Assembly: GCA_002163005.1 (NCBI GenBank)
Contig: MAAF01000028.1
Location: 1 to 32,238 of the forward strand
From: Colwellia psychrerythraea
GTDB lineage: Bacteria > Pseudomonadota > Gammaproteobacteria > Enterobacterales > Alteromonadaceae
Reading direction: 5' to 3'
DNA length: 32,238 bases
A program made the translations under genes and the position numbers. The notes beneath the pieces are model-generated. The model did not search any database, had not been told where the DNA came from, and saw nothing but the letters and a program-made list of their open reading frames with translations. The first letter of the stretch is position 1. Each line of letters starts with the position of its first letter. Of the stretch, positions 1 through 8,054 are shown piece after piece.

Positions 1-2
1 TC

Positions 3-143
3 GATACCCTATGGTATTGCCTCGTGGTATTTGGTTTATCAAGAGGACCTGTGTTGGCAAAACTGAAAGCTAATAGTCATATTATTGATAAAGTTACCGG
101 CGTGGTTTTACTATTACTTGCCGTGCGTGTTGTGATTAATTAG
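3..143 (+). CDS. LysE/RhtB-family amino acid exporter, C-terminal fragment
   Basis: The window opens inside a gene. Frame 3 reads 46 codons and then TAG. The peptide runs from DTLWYCLVVFGLSRG through a hydrophilic linker (KLKANSHIIDKVTG) to a final hydrophobic helix VVLLLLAVRVVIN. A late Trp-containing helix, a short basic loop and a closing helix after a D-x-x-x-G turn is how LysE/RhtB translocators end. These are inner-membrane exporters of amino acids such as lysine, threonine or homoserine lactone; the substrate cannot be told from this tail. The other two forward frames have early stops. The family call rests on the tail alone and is moderate; the gene start lies outside the window. Confidence 0.6.
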   Translation, partial: DTLWYCLVVFGLSRGPVLAKLKANSHIIDKVTGVVLLLLAVRVVIN

Positions 144-470
144 GTGATAGGGATTAGTTATTTAATTTATCACTCGGATATTAATTTAAAATAACTATGT
201 AATGACACAGTTATTTTGACCATTAATTAATAGTTGCTATGTCGCTTTGAAGCACATAACGGCATAGAATTTATAGTCACTTTGTGCGCATAGAAGAAGT
301 AAGAGTTTTACATTGTGAGTGTTTGTCGAGGTCAACTGTACACCAGTTAGTTGACCTAAATAGAGCAGATAGCTAGTTTTTAAATATTAGACTTAGCGGA
401 CGTTGACGGGATCGTTTTTAAGACTCATTTATTGATAAAAAAACAAAATAGAGTTATGGAACGAGAACAA

Positions 471-502
471 TATCTATGGCTGCTGCAAGCTCATTGCTGC
501 CG
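471..502. repeat. Partial copy C of an interspersed repeat; rest of gap 144-511 featureless
   Basis: The stretch around 484-502 (TGCAAGCTCATTGCTGCC) matches the core of the longer copies at 2175-2296 and 5875-5996 (TGCAAGCTCAWAGCTGCC), and the similarity continues about 14 bases to the left. Only this part of the repeat is recognisable here. It lies at the 3' end of the LysR gene, in the convergent gap after the LysE fragment. In the remaining 144-470 I see no gene, RNA or clear terminator. Confidence 0.55.
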
Positions 503-511
503 TTCAATAGT

Positions 512-1408
512 TTAAAATATCTTTGCTGCATTTAGTTTTAAATGTTCTATGAATAATTTCATTTTTTTGGATAGGTGAATCTTACTAGGGTAAACAGCAT
601 AGATTTCCCTTCTGTGCACTCCTACTGTATCTTTAAATAAATGAATTAATTCACCTGACATAATTTCATCTTTAACACTAATCATCGGTAAACAAGCAAC
701 TCCAAGACCATCAATAGCAGCTTGTCTTAAAATTGCTGTACTTGAAGACAATATTCGAACATTTACTTCAAGTTCAACAGACTTATTATTAAAAGAGTTA
801 ATTAAACGTAGGCTACTATTATCAGATTGATATGATAAAAAGTCACACTGTTCGATTTGATATAAAGTATTCAAATCAGGCTTAACTTGATTTAAATACT
901 TTTCACTAGCGCATAAAACTGAGTTAGAGGTAAATAAGAACTGAGCAATGAATTCGGAATCTTTTAAAGGTCCGACTCTGATAGCAATATCAAAACTGTC
1001 ATCTAAAAGATCTTCATAATCATTACTAAGTACAATCTCTAGCTTAATGTCGGAGTGTAATTTAGCAAAATCGCAAAACCAACCATTTAATAGTTCATTG
1101 CCCAATGTTATAGGTGCTGTCAGCCTTATCTTCCCTACTGTTTTTTCATTATCTATCTGGATAGCTTGAATAACGTCCTTAATTGTCTGCATTTTTGGAT
1201 GACAATGATTAAATAAATACTCTCCTTTTTCAGTTAAACTAAGTTTACGAGAGTTTCTTTCAAGTAATCTTACACCTAATGCTGATTCAAATTCGCTAAC
1301 CCTTCGACTAATAGTGCTTGAGGGTATATGTAGTTTTTTAGAAGCCTTAATAAAGCTACCTTGCTTTATTACTTCAATTAATATTAAAAGATCATCATAT
1401 CGCCACAT
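512..1408 (-). CDS. LysR-family transcriptional regulator (divergent from DUF998 gene)
   Basis: This is a full-length LTTR of about 298 residues. The N-terminal winged helix-turn-helix covers roughly residues 4-62, with the typical run FIKASKKLHIPSSTISRRV and then LGVRLLERNSRKLSLTEKGE. The rest is a LysR substrate-binding domain (about 90-292), with the characteristic SFDIAIRVGPLKDS and DGLGVACLP segments. ATG at 1408 is chosen; an adjacent TTG at 1411 is possible, and AAGG lies about 8 bases upstream. The gene is transcribed away from the DUF998 gene at 1522, and the shared 113-bp gap carries repeated GGGAT/ATCCC motifs suitable for an autoregulatory site. The ligand is unknown. Its close resemblance in layout to the LysR at 4863 places both in the CrgA/AaeR-like group, by general similarity only. 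Confidence 0.93.
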   Translation of the reverse strand: MWRYDDLLILIEVIKQGSFIKASKKLHIPSSTISRRVSEFESALGVRLLERNSRKLSLTEKGEYLFNHCHPKMQTIKDVIQAIQIDNEKTVGKIRLTAPITLGNELLNGWFCDFAKLHSDIKLEIVLSNDYEDLLDDSFDIAIRVGPLKDSEFIAQFLFTSNSVLCASEKYLNQVKPDLNTLYQIEQCDFLSYQSDNSSLRLINSFNNKSVELEVNVRILSSSTAILRQAAIDGLGVACLPMISVKDEIMSGELIHLFKDTVGVHRREIYAVYPSKIHLSKKMKLFIEHLKLNAAKIF

Positions 1409-1420
1409 CAAAAAACCTTA

Positions 1421-1480
1421 ATTCCATTAATGGGATGTTGAATCCCTTTTTAAGTAATTTAATCCCTATTAATGGGATGA
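1421..1480. promoter_or_regulatory. Candidate LysR operator between divergent genes
   Basis: Three related motifs lie between the LysR start and the DUF998 gene. The first is ATTCCATTAATGGGAT (1421-1436), a palindrome with one mismatched pair. The second is a half-site AATCCC (1441-1446). The third is ATCCCTATTAATGGGAT (1462-1478), with 5-bp arms ATCCC/GGGAT. Such spaced dyads over a divergent promoter are the usual recognition and activation sites of LysR regulators. That this LysR binds here is inference. Confidence 0.55.
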
Positions 1481-1521
1481 TATTATATATCCATAATTTA
1501 CGATATAAATAAGGATATATA

Positions 1522-2127
1522 ATGACTACATATTTTGCTTACTGCGGATTAATTGCTTCAATTTGGATTGTATTCGGAATCTTTCTTGCCGCTAAATTTT
1601 ACCCAAATTATAGCCATAATAAGCAGTTTTGTAGCGAACTAGGAGCCAAAGGAAGCCCAACAGAAAGATTGTCCCCGTTAATTAATAACTACCCTTTAGG
1701 TGTTTTATTTTGTTTTTTTGGCTCTGCTGTCATCCAAATGAAAGACAGCTCTATTATGTCAGTTATAGCAGGTTCTTTGATCATCATTCACGGCATTGGT
1801 ACTTGGGTTGCAGGCTATTTTCCTATGGATGCAAATCCATATACGAAATCTCCATCCTTCAGTTGTAAAGTTCACTCATGGGCAGGTTTTATCATGTTAT
1901 TAGCTTTACTAATAGCACCATTATTAATGGTTTTTGGTCCTATAAATCAGTCAATAACCACTCCCTTTAAGATATTTTCAATAGCCAGTATTTTAGGGGC
2001 AGTTTACTTTCTCTATAAAATGGCAAAAGCTACTAAGAAGAAAACTAATCCAGGATTACATCAAAGACTTAGCTATGGAGCGCAATTAGCATGGCTAAGT
2101 GGATTATCCATAGTATTAATTCAATAA
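1522..2127 (+). CDS. DUF998 family integral membrane protein
   Basis: The product has 201 residues and about six hydrophobic segments (near residues 4-26, 56-73, 78-98, 117-140, 149-167 and 184-200). The first loop contains YSHNKQFCSELGAKGSPTER, matching the conserved H/SELGA-type signature of DUF998 proteins, a family of bacterial membrane proteins without an assigned reaction. The ATG follows AAGGA at 7 bases. The gene is divergent from the LysR regulator, so it is the likely target of that regulator. The 3' end meets the interspersed repeat copy A. Function is unknown. Confidence 0.8.
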   Translation: MTTYFAYCGLIASIWIVFGIFLAAKFYPNYSHNKQFCSELGAKGSPTERLSPLINNYPLGVLFCFFGSAVIQMKDSSIMSVIAGSLIIIHGIGTWVAGYFPMDANPYTKSPSFSCKVHSWAGFIMLLALLIAPLLMVFGPINQSITTPFKIFSIASILGAVYFLYKMAKATKKKTNPGLHQRLSYGAQLAWLSGLSIVLIQ

Positions 2128-2174
2128 AAGCTGTTTATACAAACTCACTTTAATCTATAGTATTTATGACTATA

Positions 2175-2296
2175 TTGGTGGCGCAGGAGCCAGTCATGGG
2201 ATAAACAATCAGGGTTGATACGTCTATGCCTCCTGCAAGCTCATAGCTGCCTATCATGTACTACTTTTGAACGTTAACTATGAGTCTAATTCAAGA
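2175..2296. repeat. Interspersed repeat family, copy A
   Basis: This stretch of about 122 bp matches 5875-5996 over its whole length at roughly 75-80% by eye. Shared blocks include TTGGTGGCG, AGGAGCCAGTCA, TGATACGTCT, CTGCAAGCTCA, AGCTGCC and AACGTTAACTATGA. GCAGGAG near 2183 is complementary to CTCCTGC near 2230, so a structured transcript is possible. It lies in the 209-bp gap between the ends of the convergent DUF998 and MATE genes. I found no coding frame or transposon ends. Confidence 0.75.
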
Positions 2297-2336
2297 GTGT
2301 GCCCTTTATCGTTTAGTTTTTACTTAAACGTAGTTA

Positions 2337-3695
2337 TTAAAGTGATAGTAGTGGTTGTTTTGGGGTTTCATCACCTTGGTTAATATTTTCATTCAACAAC
2401 CACCATGCGTATAGTCCTGTCAAAATATTTGCCGTGGCAATTGCCCACCAAATAGCTTGCACATTGAAAAAAGACGCGATAATGGTAAGTGGCACCATAA
2501 AAAGATAACTTCTAATAATTGCCATTTTTAGTGCTTTTTTAGCAAGTTGCTTAGCATTCAAGTATGAAGATGTAATCTGTAGTACGCCATATAAGCCATA
2601 AGATAAACCGACAATAAGCATATAAGACTTTGTTGTCGCGATGACTTCATTATTAGTGGTAAATAGCGATATTATCGGTGTTGAAAATAAGAGTATGAGA
2701 GCAAATAAAACTAGCCACCACAACCATATCGTTGTTTGCATAACTTTAGCCCCGTGTTCAATGCGAGTTGCATTACTTGAAGCTAAGTTTTGCGCGACAA
2801 AAGGCGTAAAGACAATACTCAACGCTGAATACAGAGCTAAACTCACTGATTCAATACGGATAGCGATACTCAAAGCTGCAATAGTAGTATCGCCAAAACT
2901 AGAGACCATTTTAGTGATCAATATCATCGCAATCGGGTTGAGAACCTGAGTAGAAGCTGCAGGAATTCCTACCTTAAAGACCTTTGTTAAAGTGCTAACT
3001 GCAATGTCGATATTACCAATGGCTTGTTTAGAAAAAGAAAGTGAGCGTAACAAAACAACCAGCATACAAAACAGAACAACAAACCAAGAAATCAAAGTCG
3101 CAATAGCTGCTCCTTGTAAACCTAATGCTGGAATATCACCTGCACCAAAGATTAGTAGGTAATCAAAGACCACATTGGTAATACCGCCAATCCCCCAAAT
3201 AACGGATGTAGCAAACATTTTTCCATGAGACATTAATATTGCATTAGTGACTAAGCAGCCAGCAAATAAAAATAAACCTAAAAACAAGGTGTCGGTATAT
3301 TCTCTTAATAATAATGTCATGGCGGAGCTTGCACCAACAAGACTAAATACAGGGCTTTGAATAACCCACACTAACAAACTAAAAATAAAAGCAATCAGCA
3401 GCAAATAGACGATTGAAGTAAAAGCTTGCTCGCTAACTAATTGAGTATCTTTGCTAGCAATACTTTTACTTATCATTACGGTAACACCCGTTGATATTCC
3501 GCCAATCAAGCCAAAAATAAAGATGTAAATAGGATAAACAAAGCCCATCGCAGCTAGCTCTTGAGTGCCCAATTGCGCAATAAAATAACTATCTATTAAT
3601 TGGAAAAGCATATTTGCCAATAAGCTAATTGTTGTGGGCAGTGCCAATGCAAGTAAGGTTTTACCTACTGGTCCTGTTTGCATTTTATTTGACAT
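2337..3695 (-). CDS. MATE family multidrug efflux transporter
   Basis: The product has 452 residues and about 12 hydrophobic helices, the usual MATE size and topology. The start, GPVGKTLLALALPTTISLLANMLFQLIDSYFIAQLGTQ, is typical of MatE domains (P in helix 1; D and G after helix 2). A second MatE repeat begins near residue 240 (KVGIPAASTQVLNPIAMILI). MATE proteins export cationic drugs or metabolites in exchange for Na+ or H+; the substrate is not predictable here. The ATG at 3695 has AAGG about 10 bases upstream. The gene is alone on its transcript or follows the NmrA-like gene, with the 3784-3840 hairpins between them. Confidence 0.93.
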   Translation of the reverse strand: MSNKMQTGPVGKTLLALALPTTISLLANMLFQLIDSYFIAQLGTQELAAMGFVYPIYIFIFGLIGGISTGVTVMISKSIASKDTQLVSEQAFTSIVYLLLIAFIFSLLVWVIQSPVFSLVGASSAMTLLLREYTDTLFLGLFLFAGCLVTNAILMSHGKMFATSVIWGIGGITNVVFDYLLIFGAGDIPALGLQGAAIATLISWFVVLFCMLVVLLRSLSFSKQAIGNIDIAVSTLTKVFKVGIPAASTQVLNPIAMILITKMVSSFGDTTIAALSIAIRIESVSLALYSALSIVFTPFVAQNLASSNATRIEHGAKVMQTTIWLWWLVLFALILLFSTPIISLFTTNNEVIATTKSYMLIVGLSYGLYGVLQITSSYLNAKQLAKKALKMAIIRSYLFMVPLTIIASFFNVQAIWWAIATANILTGLYAWWLLNENINQGDETPKQPLLSL

Positions 3696-3783
3696 GGGGT
3701 TTTACCTTAAGAGAGTATCTACCTTGAACAAATCAGCCGCAGAGCAATACTTAAACTAAGTTTTAATTGCTTGCGAAAGGGAG

Positions 3784-3840
3784 TAGGCTAAGATGAACTT
3801 AGCCTATGCTTGTCGAATATATATCGAATTCGATATATAT
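3784..3840 (-). terminator. Hairpin plus a 24-bp perfect palindrome at the NmrA gene's 3' end
   Basis: Bases 3784-3792 (TAGGCTAAG) pair with 3798-3806 (CTTAGCCTA) across a 5-base loop. Next to it, 3817-3840 is a perfect palindrome centred on GAATTC, with ATATATAT/ATATATAT arms; its last base is the final base of the NmrA-like stop codon. On the minus strand the two hairpins follow the stop directly. The T-run after the first hairpin is only CCCTTT, so termination is plausible but not classical. Confidence 0.5.
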
Positions 3841-4706
3841 TAATCGAGTATTGACCAATCAAGCTTATTCGCCCAATCGTTAAGGGATTGCCATTGCGTA
3901 TCTGCAAAATCATGCTGTAAGTCAGTTAAGTTGGCCGAGTAACCAACATCATCAAACCACTTAAACATAAGGTACAAATCTTCACTATTACTACGCAGGT
4001 ATTGTGGGTCTACACTTTGATAAGTAATATCTCGTCCTGAAGCGGCTGATAAAATTCTTGCTGTTTCATTACCTGTAAGTTCATCACCTGCAATGTTTAC
4101 CCGCAGACCATAAGATTTTTCGCCCATAGCAATAACCGTTGCAGCAAAGGCACCGATATCTTTTACTGAAACTTGCTGTAATTTGCGATCATTTGGCATA
4201 GCAATTGACAGTTTTCCTTCTTTCAAGCTTGGCAGTGACCATGCGGTAATATGATTTTCCATAAAAAATACGGGTGCAATAAAGGTATAGTTCAAACCGT
4301 TTCCAACAATACGTTGTTCAACTTTATATTTACTATCAAAGTGCGGTACACCCGTTGAATTATTCGCATCGCTGACTGAGCTAAATACTAGATGTTCAAC
4401 GTTTGCAGCTTTAGCTGCATCAGCAATATTGTAGCCATGTTGCACTTCACCATCAGTACCAGATTCAAACGGTGTTGTTACTGCAAAAACAGTATCTGCC
4501 TTTTCCATTGCTGCGGTAAGTGCTGCAATATCAGTCAAGTCACCTTCGATTATTGATACCCCCTGTTTAGCTAATGCTTGAGCATTATCTGATTTGGCAT
4601 TACGGGTATAAGCCATTAATTTATAATCTTGCTTAAGTAAAGCATTCGTTACTGAGCCACCTTGTGCGCCTGTTGCACCAATGATTAATACAGTTTTGTT
4701 ATTCAT
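3840..4706 (-). CDS. NmrA-like NAD(P)-binding oxidoreductase/sensor
   Basis: The product has 288 residues. It starts with a Rossmann fold whose dinucleotide loop is GATGAQGG (residues 11-18), then an acidic GDLTD near 55, VFSSVSDANN near 107 and HFDSKYKVEQRI, where the SDR-type Lys lies. The middle has the FFMENH segment common in NmrA/HSCARG-type proteins. Members bind NAD(P) and act as redox sensors or atypical reductases; there is no clear catalytic Tyr-x-x-x-Lys. The ATG at 4706 has AAGGA about 9 bases upstream. The gene is divergent from the LysR at 4863, which probably controls it, an arrangement common for NmrA genes. The substrate is unknown. Confidence 0.85.
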   Translation of the reverse strand: MNNKTVLIIGATGAQGGSVTNALLKQDYKLMAYTRNAKSDNAQALAKQGVSIIEGDLTDIAALTAAMEKADTVFAVTTPFESGTDGEVQHGYNIADAAKAANVEHLVFSSVSDANNSTGVPHFDSKYKVEQRIVGNGLNYTFIAPVFFMENHITAWSLPSLKEGKLSIAMPNDRKLQQVSVKDIGAFAATVIAMGEKSYGLRVNIAGDELTGNETARILSAASGRDITYQSVDPQYLRSNSEDLYLMFKWFDDVGYSANLTDLQHDFADTQWQSLNDWANKLDWSILD

Positions 4707-4772
4707 AATTTGTTTTCCTTGTAAGTAAAAATAATAAGTAGTGATTTCCTAAATGATGTGACTAGTTTATTG

Positions 4773-4801
4773 TTTTAATATTTTTTGGATAGCCGTATAA
4801 T
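4773..4801 (+). promoter_or_regulatory. Candidate promoter of the second LysR gene
   Basis: A perfect -10 hexamer TATAAT lies at 4796-4801. A weak -35 (TTTTAA, 4773-4778) lies 17 bases upstream. The start codon at 4863 follows at a plausible leader distance. The -35 is poor, as expected of a promoter needing an activator or under autoregulation. Confidence 0.4.
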
Positions 4802-4862
4802 CGAGAATGACTGTTCCAATTTATGCAACAATGTTTATGTGATGAAGTTTTATGGAGAAAAA

Positions 4863-5741
4863 ATGAATACCAAAGATGCAGAATACTTTGTACGACTAGC
4901 CCATATCGGTAGTTTTACCAAAGCGGCAAAGCAACTTAAGATCCCAAAGTCTACCTTGAGTCGTCGCATTAGCCATTTGGAGCAAACATTAGGGGTAAAG
5001 TTAATAGAGCGAACCACAAGAGAGATCATGTTGACCGATCTTGGTCGAGGTTATGTTACTCACTGTGAACAAATAATAGAAAATGTTGAAGCCGCCAGTA
5101 ATTATTTATCGCAAGTAACCTCGGCACCGAGTGGTCGCATTCGCGTATCTGTATCAATAGACACCGCGCTCATTTATATGCAGGATATTTTTGCTGATTT
5201 TATTTTGGCTTATTCAGATATAGAATTAGAAGTGGAATTAACACAACGTGTGGTTAATTTAGTAGAAGAAGGCATTGATGTCGCCATTAGAGTTCGTAAT
5301 TTAAAGGACTCAACCATGATTGCACGAAAAATTGGTTCTTTTGAAATGAGTTTATATGCCAGTAGCTCCTTTTATCAAAATCAGAGTATTCCCAAACACC
5401 CCAATGAGCTAATAGATACGGACTGTATTGGCATGGGAGTTGGTACACCACATTGGAACTTCTCCGAGCAAGGAAAAAATATAGAACTGCTTCCTAAGCA
5501 TAGATATCGAGTAAATAATGCAAAAATGATCCAAGCCGCGGTAGTAAAAGGACTTGGTGTTAGCATACTGCCAAAGTCTACGGCTCAGCCTTTGGTTAAA
5601 TCTGGTCAATTAATTTCATTACTTGATAACTTCATTGGTTTTCAAGGAGAAATGTATGCGGTTTATCCAAGCAGGCAATATGTACCTGCTCGTATTAGCA
5701 CATTTATAAAATTTCTAACCGAACGGTTAGCAAAGCAATAA
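4863..5741 (+). CDS. LysR-family transcriptional regulator (divergent from NmrA-like gene)
   Basis: The product has 292 residues. The helix-turn-helix (MNTKDAEYFVRLAHIG, then KAAKQLKIPKSTLSRRISHLE) begins at once, and LGVKLIERTTREIMLTDLGRG follows. The effector domain contains EEGIDVAIRVRNLKDSTMIARKIG and VVKGLGVSILP, typical of the CrgA/DsdC-like LTTR branch. The frame is open back to a TTG at 4785, but ATG 4863 is preferred: GGAG lies 5 bases before it and the LysR domain starts right there. It is divergent from the NmrA-like gene, so autoregulation and control of that gene are likely. The ligand is unknown. Confidence 0.93.
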   Translation: MNTKDAEYFVRLAHIGSFTKAAKQLKIPKSTLSRRISHLEQTLGVKLIERTTREIMLTDLGRGYVTHCEQIIENVEAASNYLSQVTSAPSGRIRVSVSIDTALIYMQDIFADFILAYSDIELEVELTQRVVNLVEEGIDVAIRVRNLKDSTMIARKIGSFEMSLYASSSFYQNQSIPKHPNELIDTDCIGMGVGTPHWNFSEQGKNIELLPKHRYRVNNAKMIQAAVVKGLGVSILPKSTAQPLVKSGQLISLLDNFIGFQGEMYAVYPSRQYVPARISTFIKFLTERLAKQ

Positions 5742-5874
5742 TTGTAATAAGCCTCTCAAAGGAAGCTTACTGAAAAATATTTAAAACCCAATAGTACTGC
5801 TTAAAACGGCATCAGCCGTCTAGATTCTACTTGCTTGTTAAGTGTGGGTTGAGTCCAAAATATTACCGTCTGCT

Positions 5875-5996
5875 TTGGTGGCGAAGGAGCCAGTCAAGGT
5901 GAGGGAAAATCAGGGGTGATACGTCTCGTCACCTGCAAGCTCAAAGCTGCCGCTCATATTCAATTCTTAAACGTTAACTATGATTCTTGAGTTCAA
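5875..5996. repeat. Interspersed repeat family, copy B
   Basis: This is the second full copy of the repeat described at 2175-2296, in the same orientation, from TTGGTGGCGAAGGAGCCAGTCA to AACGTTAACTATGA. It carries its own complementary arms (AGGTGA near 5897 with TCACCT near 5935), at different positions from those in copy A. It lies between the convergent ends of the LysR gene (5741) and the DUF2182 gene (6059). The rest of the 5742-6058 gap shows nothing recognisable. Confidence 0.75.
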
Positions 5997-6058
5997 ATAG
6001 TCAGTGCAACACACTCTATTCGCAAATTGCTATTAGCGGATAAGTTAATGCGTTTTAC

Positions 6059-6778
6059 CTAGAACCAATAACTTAATCCAAACATAATCAGTAATACACC
6101 TAAGTATTTACTGATTATTTCTCCTTTTGGCATAACTTTTTCTACAACAATTACCAGCGTTAAAATAAGGATCCATTTTAGATTCATTACCCCACTTACA
6201 AATAATACTGTCATTAAAAACCAGCAACAGCCTACGCAATAGCTGCCGTGTTTTAGGCCTAAGAGTAGTGCCCCCTTAAAACCTTCTTGCCAATCTTTAC
6301 TAAGCATAGACAATGGTGAACGACACAGATTTAAGCAGTTTTGCTTAAATGAAGAAAATTGATAGATACCAGCAATGATTAAAATTGACGCACTAAAGGT
6401 TAGGTTCGCACTATCCATCATTGGTGTCAGTAGATCTAAATGGTGTAGAAAATACTGCAAAAAGGTGATGACTAAACTGTATAAGCACCAAATTATGACA
6501 TAGCCGAAGGTAAAAATAATGGTTGGTGTGTAGGTTTGATTTGACGAAATACGTTGTCGGTTAAGTTTATCAACCAATAATATCACTGGAATTGCCGATG
6601 GCAGCATCATTCCTGCCATCATAATAGCCCACATGATAAACAGCATGAATACATCAGACACAGACCAACTTGCTACCGGAACCATATTCATAGTCATATC
6701 ATAAAGCATGTAATGCCAACTCAAATAAATGAGTAGGCATACACTAATAATGATTAAAATTCGATTTATTAAAACCAT
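6059..6778 (-). CDS. DUF2182 family membrane protein
   Basis: The product has 239 residues with about six hydrophobic segments. The signature FIMWAIMMAGMMLPSAIPVILL (a Met-rich W-x-x-M-x-x-A-M-M-x-P helix) and a later SPLSMLSKDWQEGFKGALLLGLKHGSYCVGCCW segment are typical of DUF2182, annotated as a predicted metal-binding integral membrane protein. The conserved G-x-x-C-x-G-C-C-W stretch is present. The frame extends to a TTG at 6823 that overlaps the DUF1326 gene, but ATG 6778 puts the first helix at the N-terminus; neither start has a good ribosome binding site, so coupling to the upstream gene is likely. Its biochemical role is unknown. Confidence 0.85.
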   Translation of the reverse strand: MVLINRILIIISVCLLIYLSWHYMLYDMTMNMVPVASWSVSDVFMLFIMWAIMMAGMMLPSAIPVILLVDKLNRQRISSNQTYTPTIIFTFGYVIIWCLYSLVITFLQYFLHHLDLLTPMMDSANLTFSASILIIAGIYQFSSFKQNCLNLCRSPLSMLSKDWQEGFKGALLLGLKHGSYCVGCCWFLMTVLFVSGVMNLKWILILTLVIVVEKVMPKGEIISKYLGVLLIMFGLSYWF

Positions 6779-6807
6779 TTTGTAATCAAGCACTGATGTA
6801 TGTTGAT

Positions 6808-7434
6808 TTAAGCATTCGGCCAATTCACAACAGCGTTTGCAGCAAAGGTATCACTATAATTAAAGGCTATATTGCCATGGTTAATTTTCATTAATTTGGT
6901 TTTTCCAGCAAAACCATCGTTCCACATAAAACCACCTTTAGGGAAGGAAATATGCACTTCATTTATATCGCCAGTAACGGGGTTAATGTGTGGCTCTTGT
7001 TCAACCTCAATAATACCTTCTATTGTGACCGTTGATGTATAGTCTTGCCTATTTAACTTAATATCAGCCATTATTGGTCCATCAAATTCACTAAACAAAG
7101 TACCTAGTACTTCAACAGGCATGCCACCTGCTTGTCCTGACATTATGGTAGCAAGCGCGTTGACTTGTTCTTCGTTAGCATTGTTATCAATAAAAAGAGC
7201 TCCTTTGCCATTACCTTCATGCATAGCACTTGGCCAAGCGGCAGCAAACACCATTTTCAAACCACTTAAGTCTAAATCGTTTAAGTGACCACTAAGTACT
7301 TCAAAGCCCAATATTGCTTCACAGCCGCCATTTTCACTGGTTGGGAAACCGCCAAACTGACAGCCACATCCGTGACTACAGCTACAATTTTCAATTTGAT
7401 TCATTGATAATGCCCAAGAATGTTGATTACTCAT
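6808..7434 (-). CDS. DUF1326 domain-containing protein
   Basis: The product has 208 residues. The N-terminus carries the cluster NCSCSHGCGCQFGGFPT (five cysteines at residues 17-27 counting C31-type positions loosely, plus another Cys in GGCEA), followed by GHLNDLDLSGLKMVFAAAWPSAMHEGNG and FIDNNANEEQVNAL, which are hallmarks of DUF1326. The cysteine cluster suggests metal binding, but that is inference. The ATG has a strong GAGGAG 7 bases upstream. DUF1326 and DUF2182 genes are commonly adjacent, and here the DUF2182 gene follows within 30 bases, so the two probably act together at the membrane. Confidence 0.88.
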   Translation of the reverse strand: MSNQHSWALSMNQIENCSCSHGCGCQFGGFPTSENGGCEAILGFEVLSGHLNDLDLSGLKMVFAAAWPSAMHEGNGKGALFIDNNANEEQVNALATIMSGQAGGMPVEVLGTLFSEFDGPIMADIKLNRQDYTSTVTIEGIIEVEQEPHINPVTGDINEVHISFPKGGFMWNDGFAGKTKLMKINHGNIAFNYSDTFAANAVVNWPNA

Positions 7435-7866
7435 AATATAGCTCCTCTTTTTTGGGTGGTTAAATTATAGGCTAAACCTCATTATTTTTCCTTTTTGAGA
7501 GCAAAACATATTTCGATTTGAGTTCTGACATTGTTGTGTACATTGTTATGTTTATCTTAATTCAATTATTTATTTTAGGTGGTTGAAATAATTATAAGTA
7601 TTTTTTCATTTATAACTGCGTTTTCAAGGTCAATATCAGAAAATTGGTTACTACTCCCATGTTCAAATATTAAGGAAAAAGTGTCATCTAAAATAAGTAA
7701 GATATTGTCTCATAGCGATCAGTTGTCATGAAGTTTCATTAACCATTAATGTCTGATATTGTCGGAATATTTGTCACTTTCATTTAATGTCTCTATGACC
7801 GCTATGGTGGCAAAGCTGACTATTTATTGTGATAAATTCAAGTCTAAATTACGTCTGCTTAGTGGC
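7435..7866. other. Intergenic stretch left of the insertion sequence
   Basis: These 432 bases separate the DUF1326 start from the left end of the insertion sequence. I see no convincing coding frame and no RNA gene. The minus-strand promoter of the DUF1326 gene must lie in the first part, but no strong hexamers stand out. Removing the insertion and one TGGC copy joins this stretch to 9634 onward without creating an obvious reading frame, so the insertion does not appear to break a gene. Confidence 0.5.
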
Positions 7867-7874
7867 CAGGTTGT

Positions 7875-7902
7875 GTGAAAACTAATTATTATAAGTTTTC
7901 AC
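7875..7902. repeat. Hairpin at the left IS end
   Basis: GTGAAAACT (7875-7883), part of the terminal repeat, is repeated in inverted form as AGTTTTCAC (7894-7902), with a 10-base AT loop. It may be an extra transposase site or a barrier to outside transcription. A corresponding hairpin was not seen at the right end. Confidence 0.6.
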
Positions 7903-7931
7903 TATTGAGGTTTTATCTCAGTTATTTATAA

Positions 7932-7950
7932 GGCTTCGCGTAGCGAAGCC
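7932..7950. terminator. Strong hairpin downstream of the transposase
   Basis: GGCTTCGC and GCGAAGCC form a perfect 8-bp stem with a 3-base loop, about 105 bases past the transposase stop and inside the element. There is no T-run, so it may act as a terminator only weakly or protect the transcript's 3' end. Confidence 0.45.
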
Positions 7951-8054
7951 GATATTTATGAATATCCATGCCTTAAATTTTTTATTAGCTCAAAGTCGCT
8001 TATATTGGCTCCTGTTCTGAACATATTTCGGTGCTTAAAAGGGAAACATAGCCC

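Noticed and set aside
2175..2296. Integron attC-like site at the repeat
   Set aside because: The GTTAAC near the end recalls attC cores, but no pair of R boxes, cassette gene or integrase is present, and the copies are scattered rather than arrayed.
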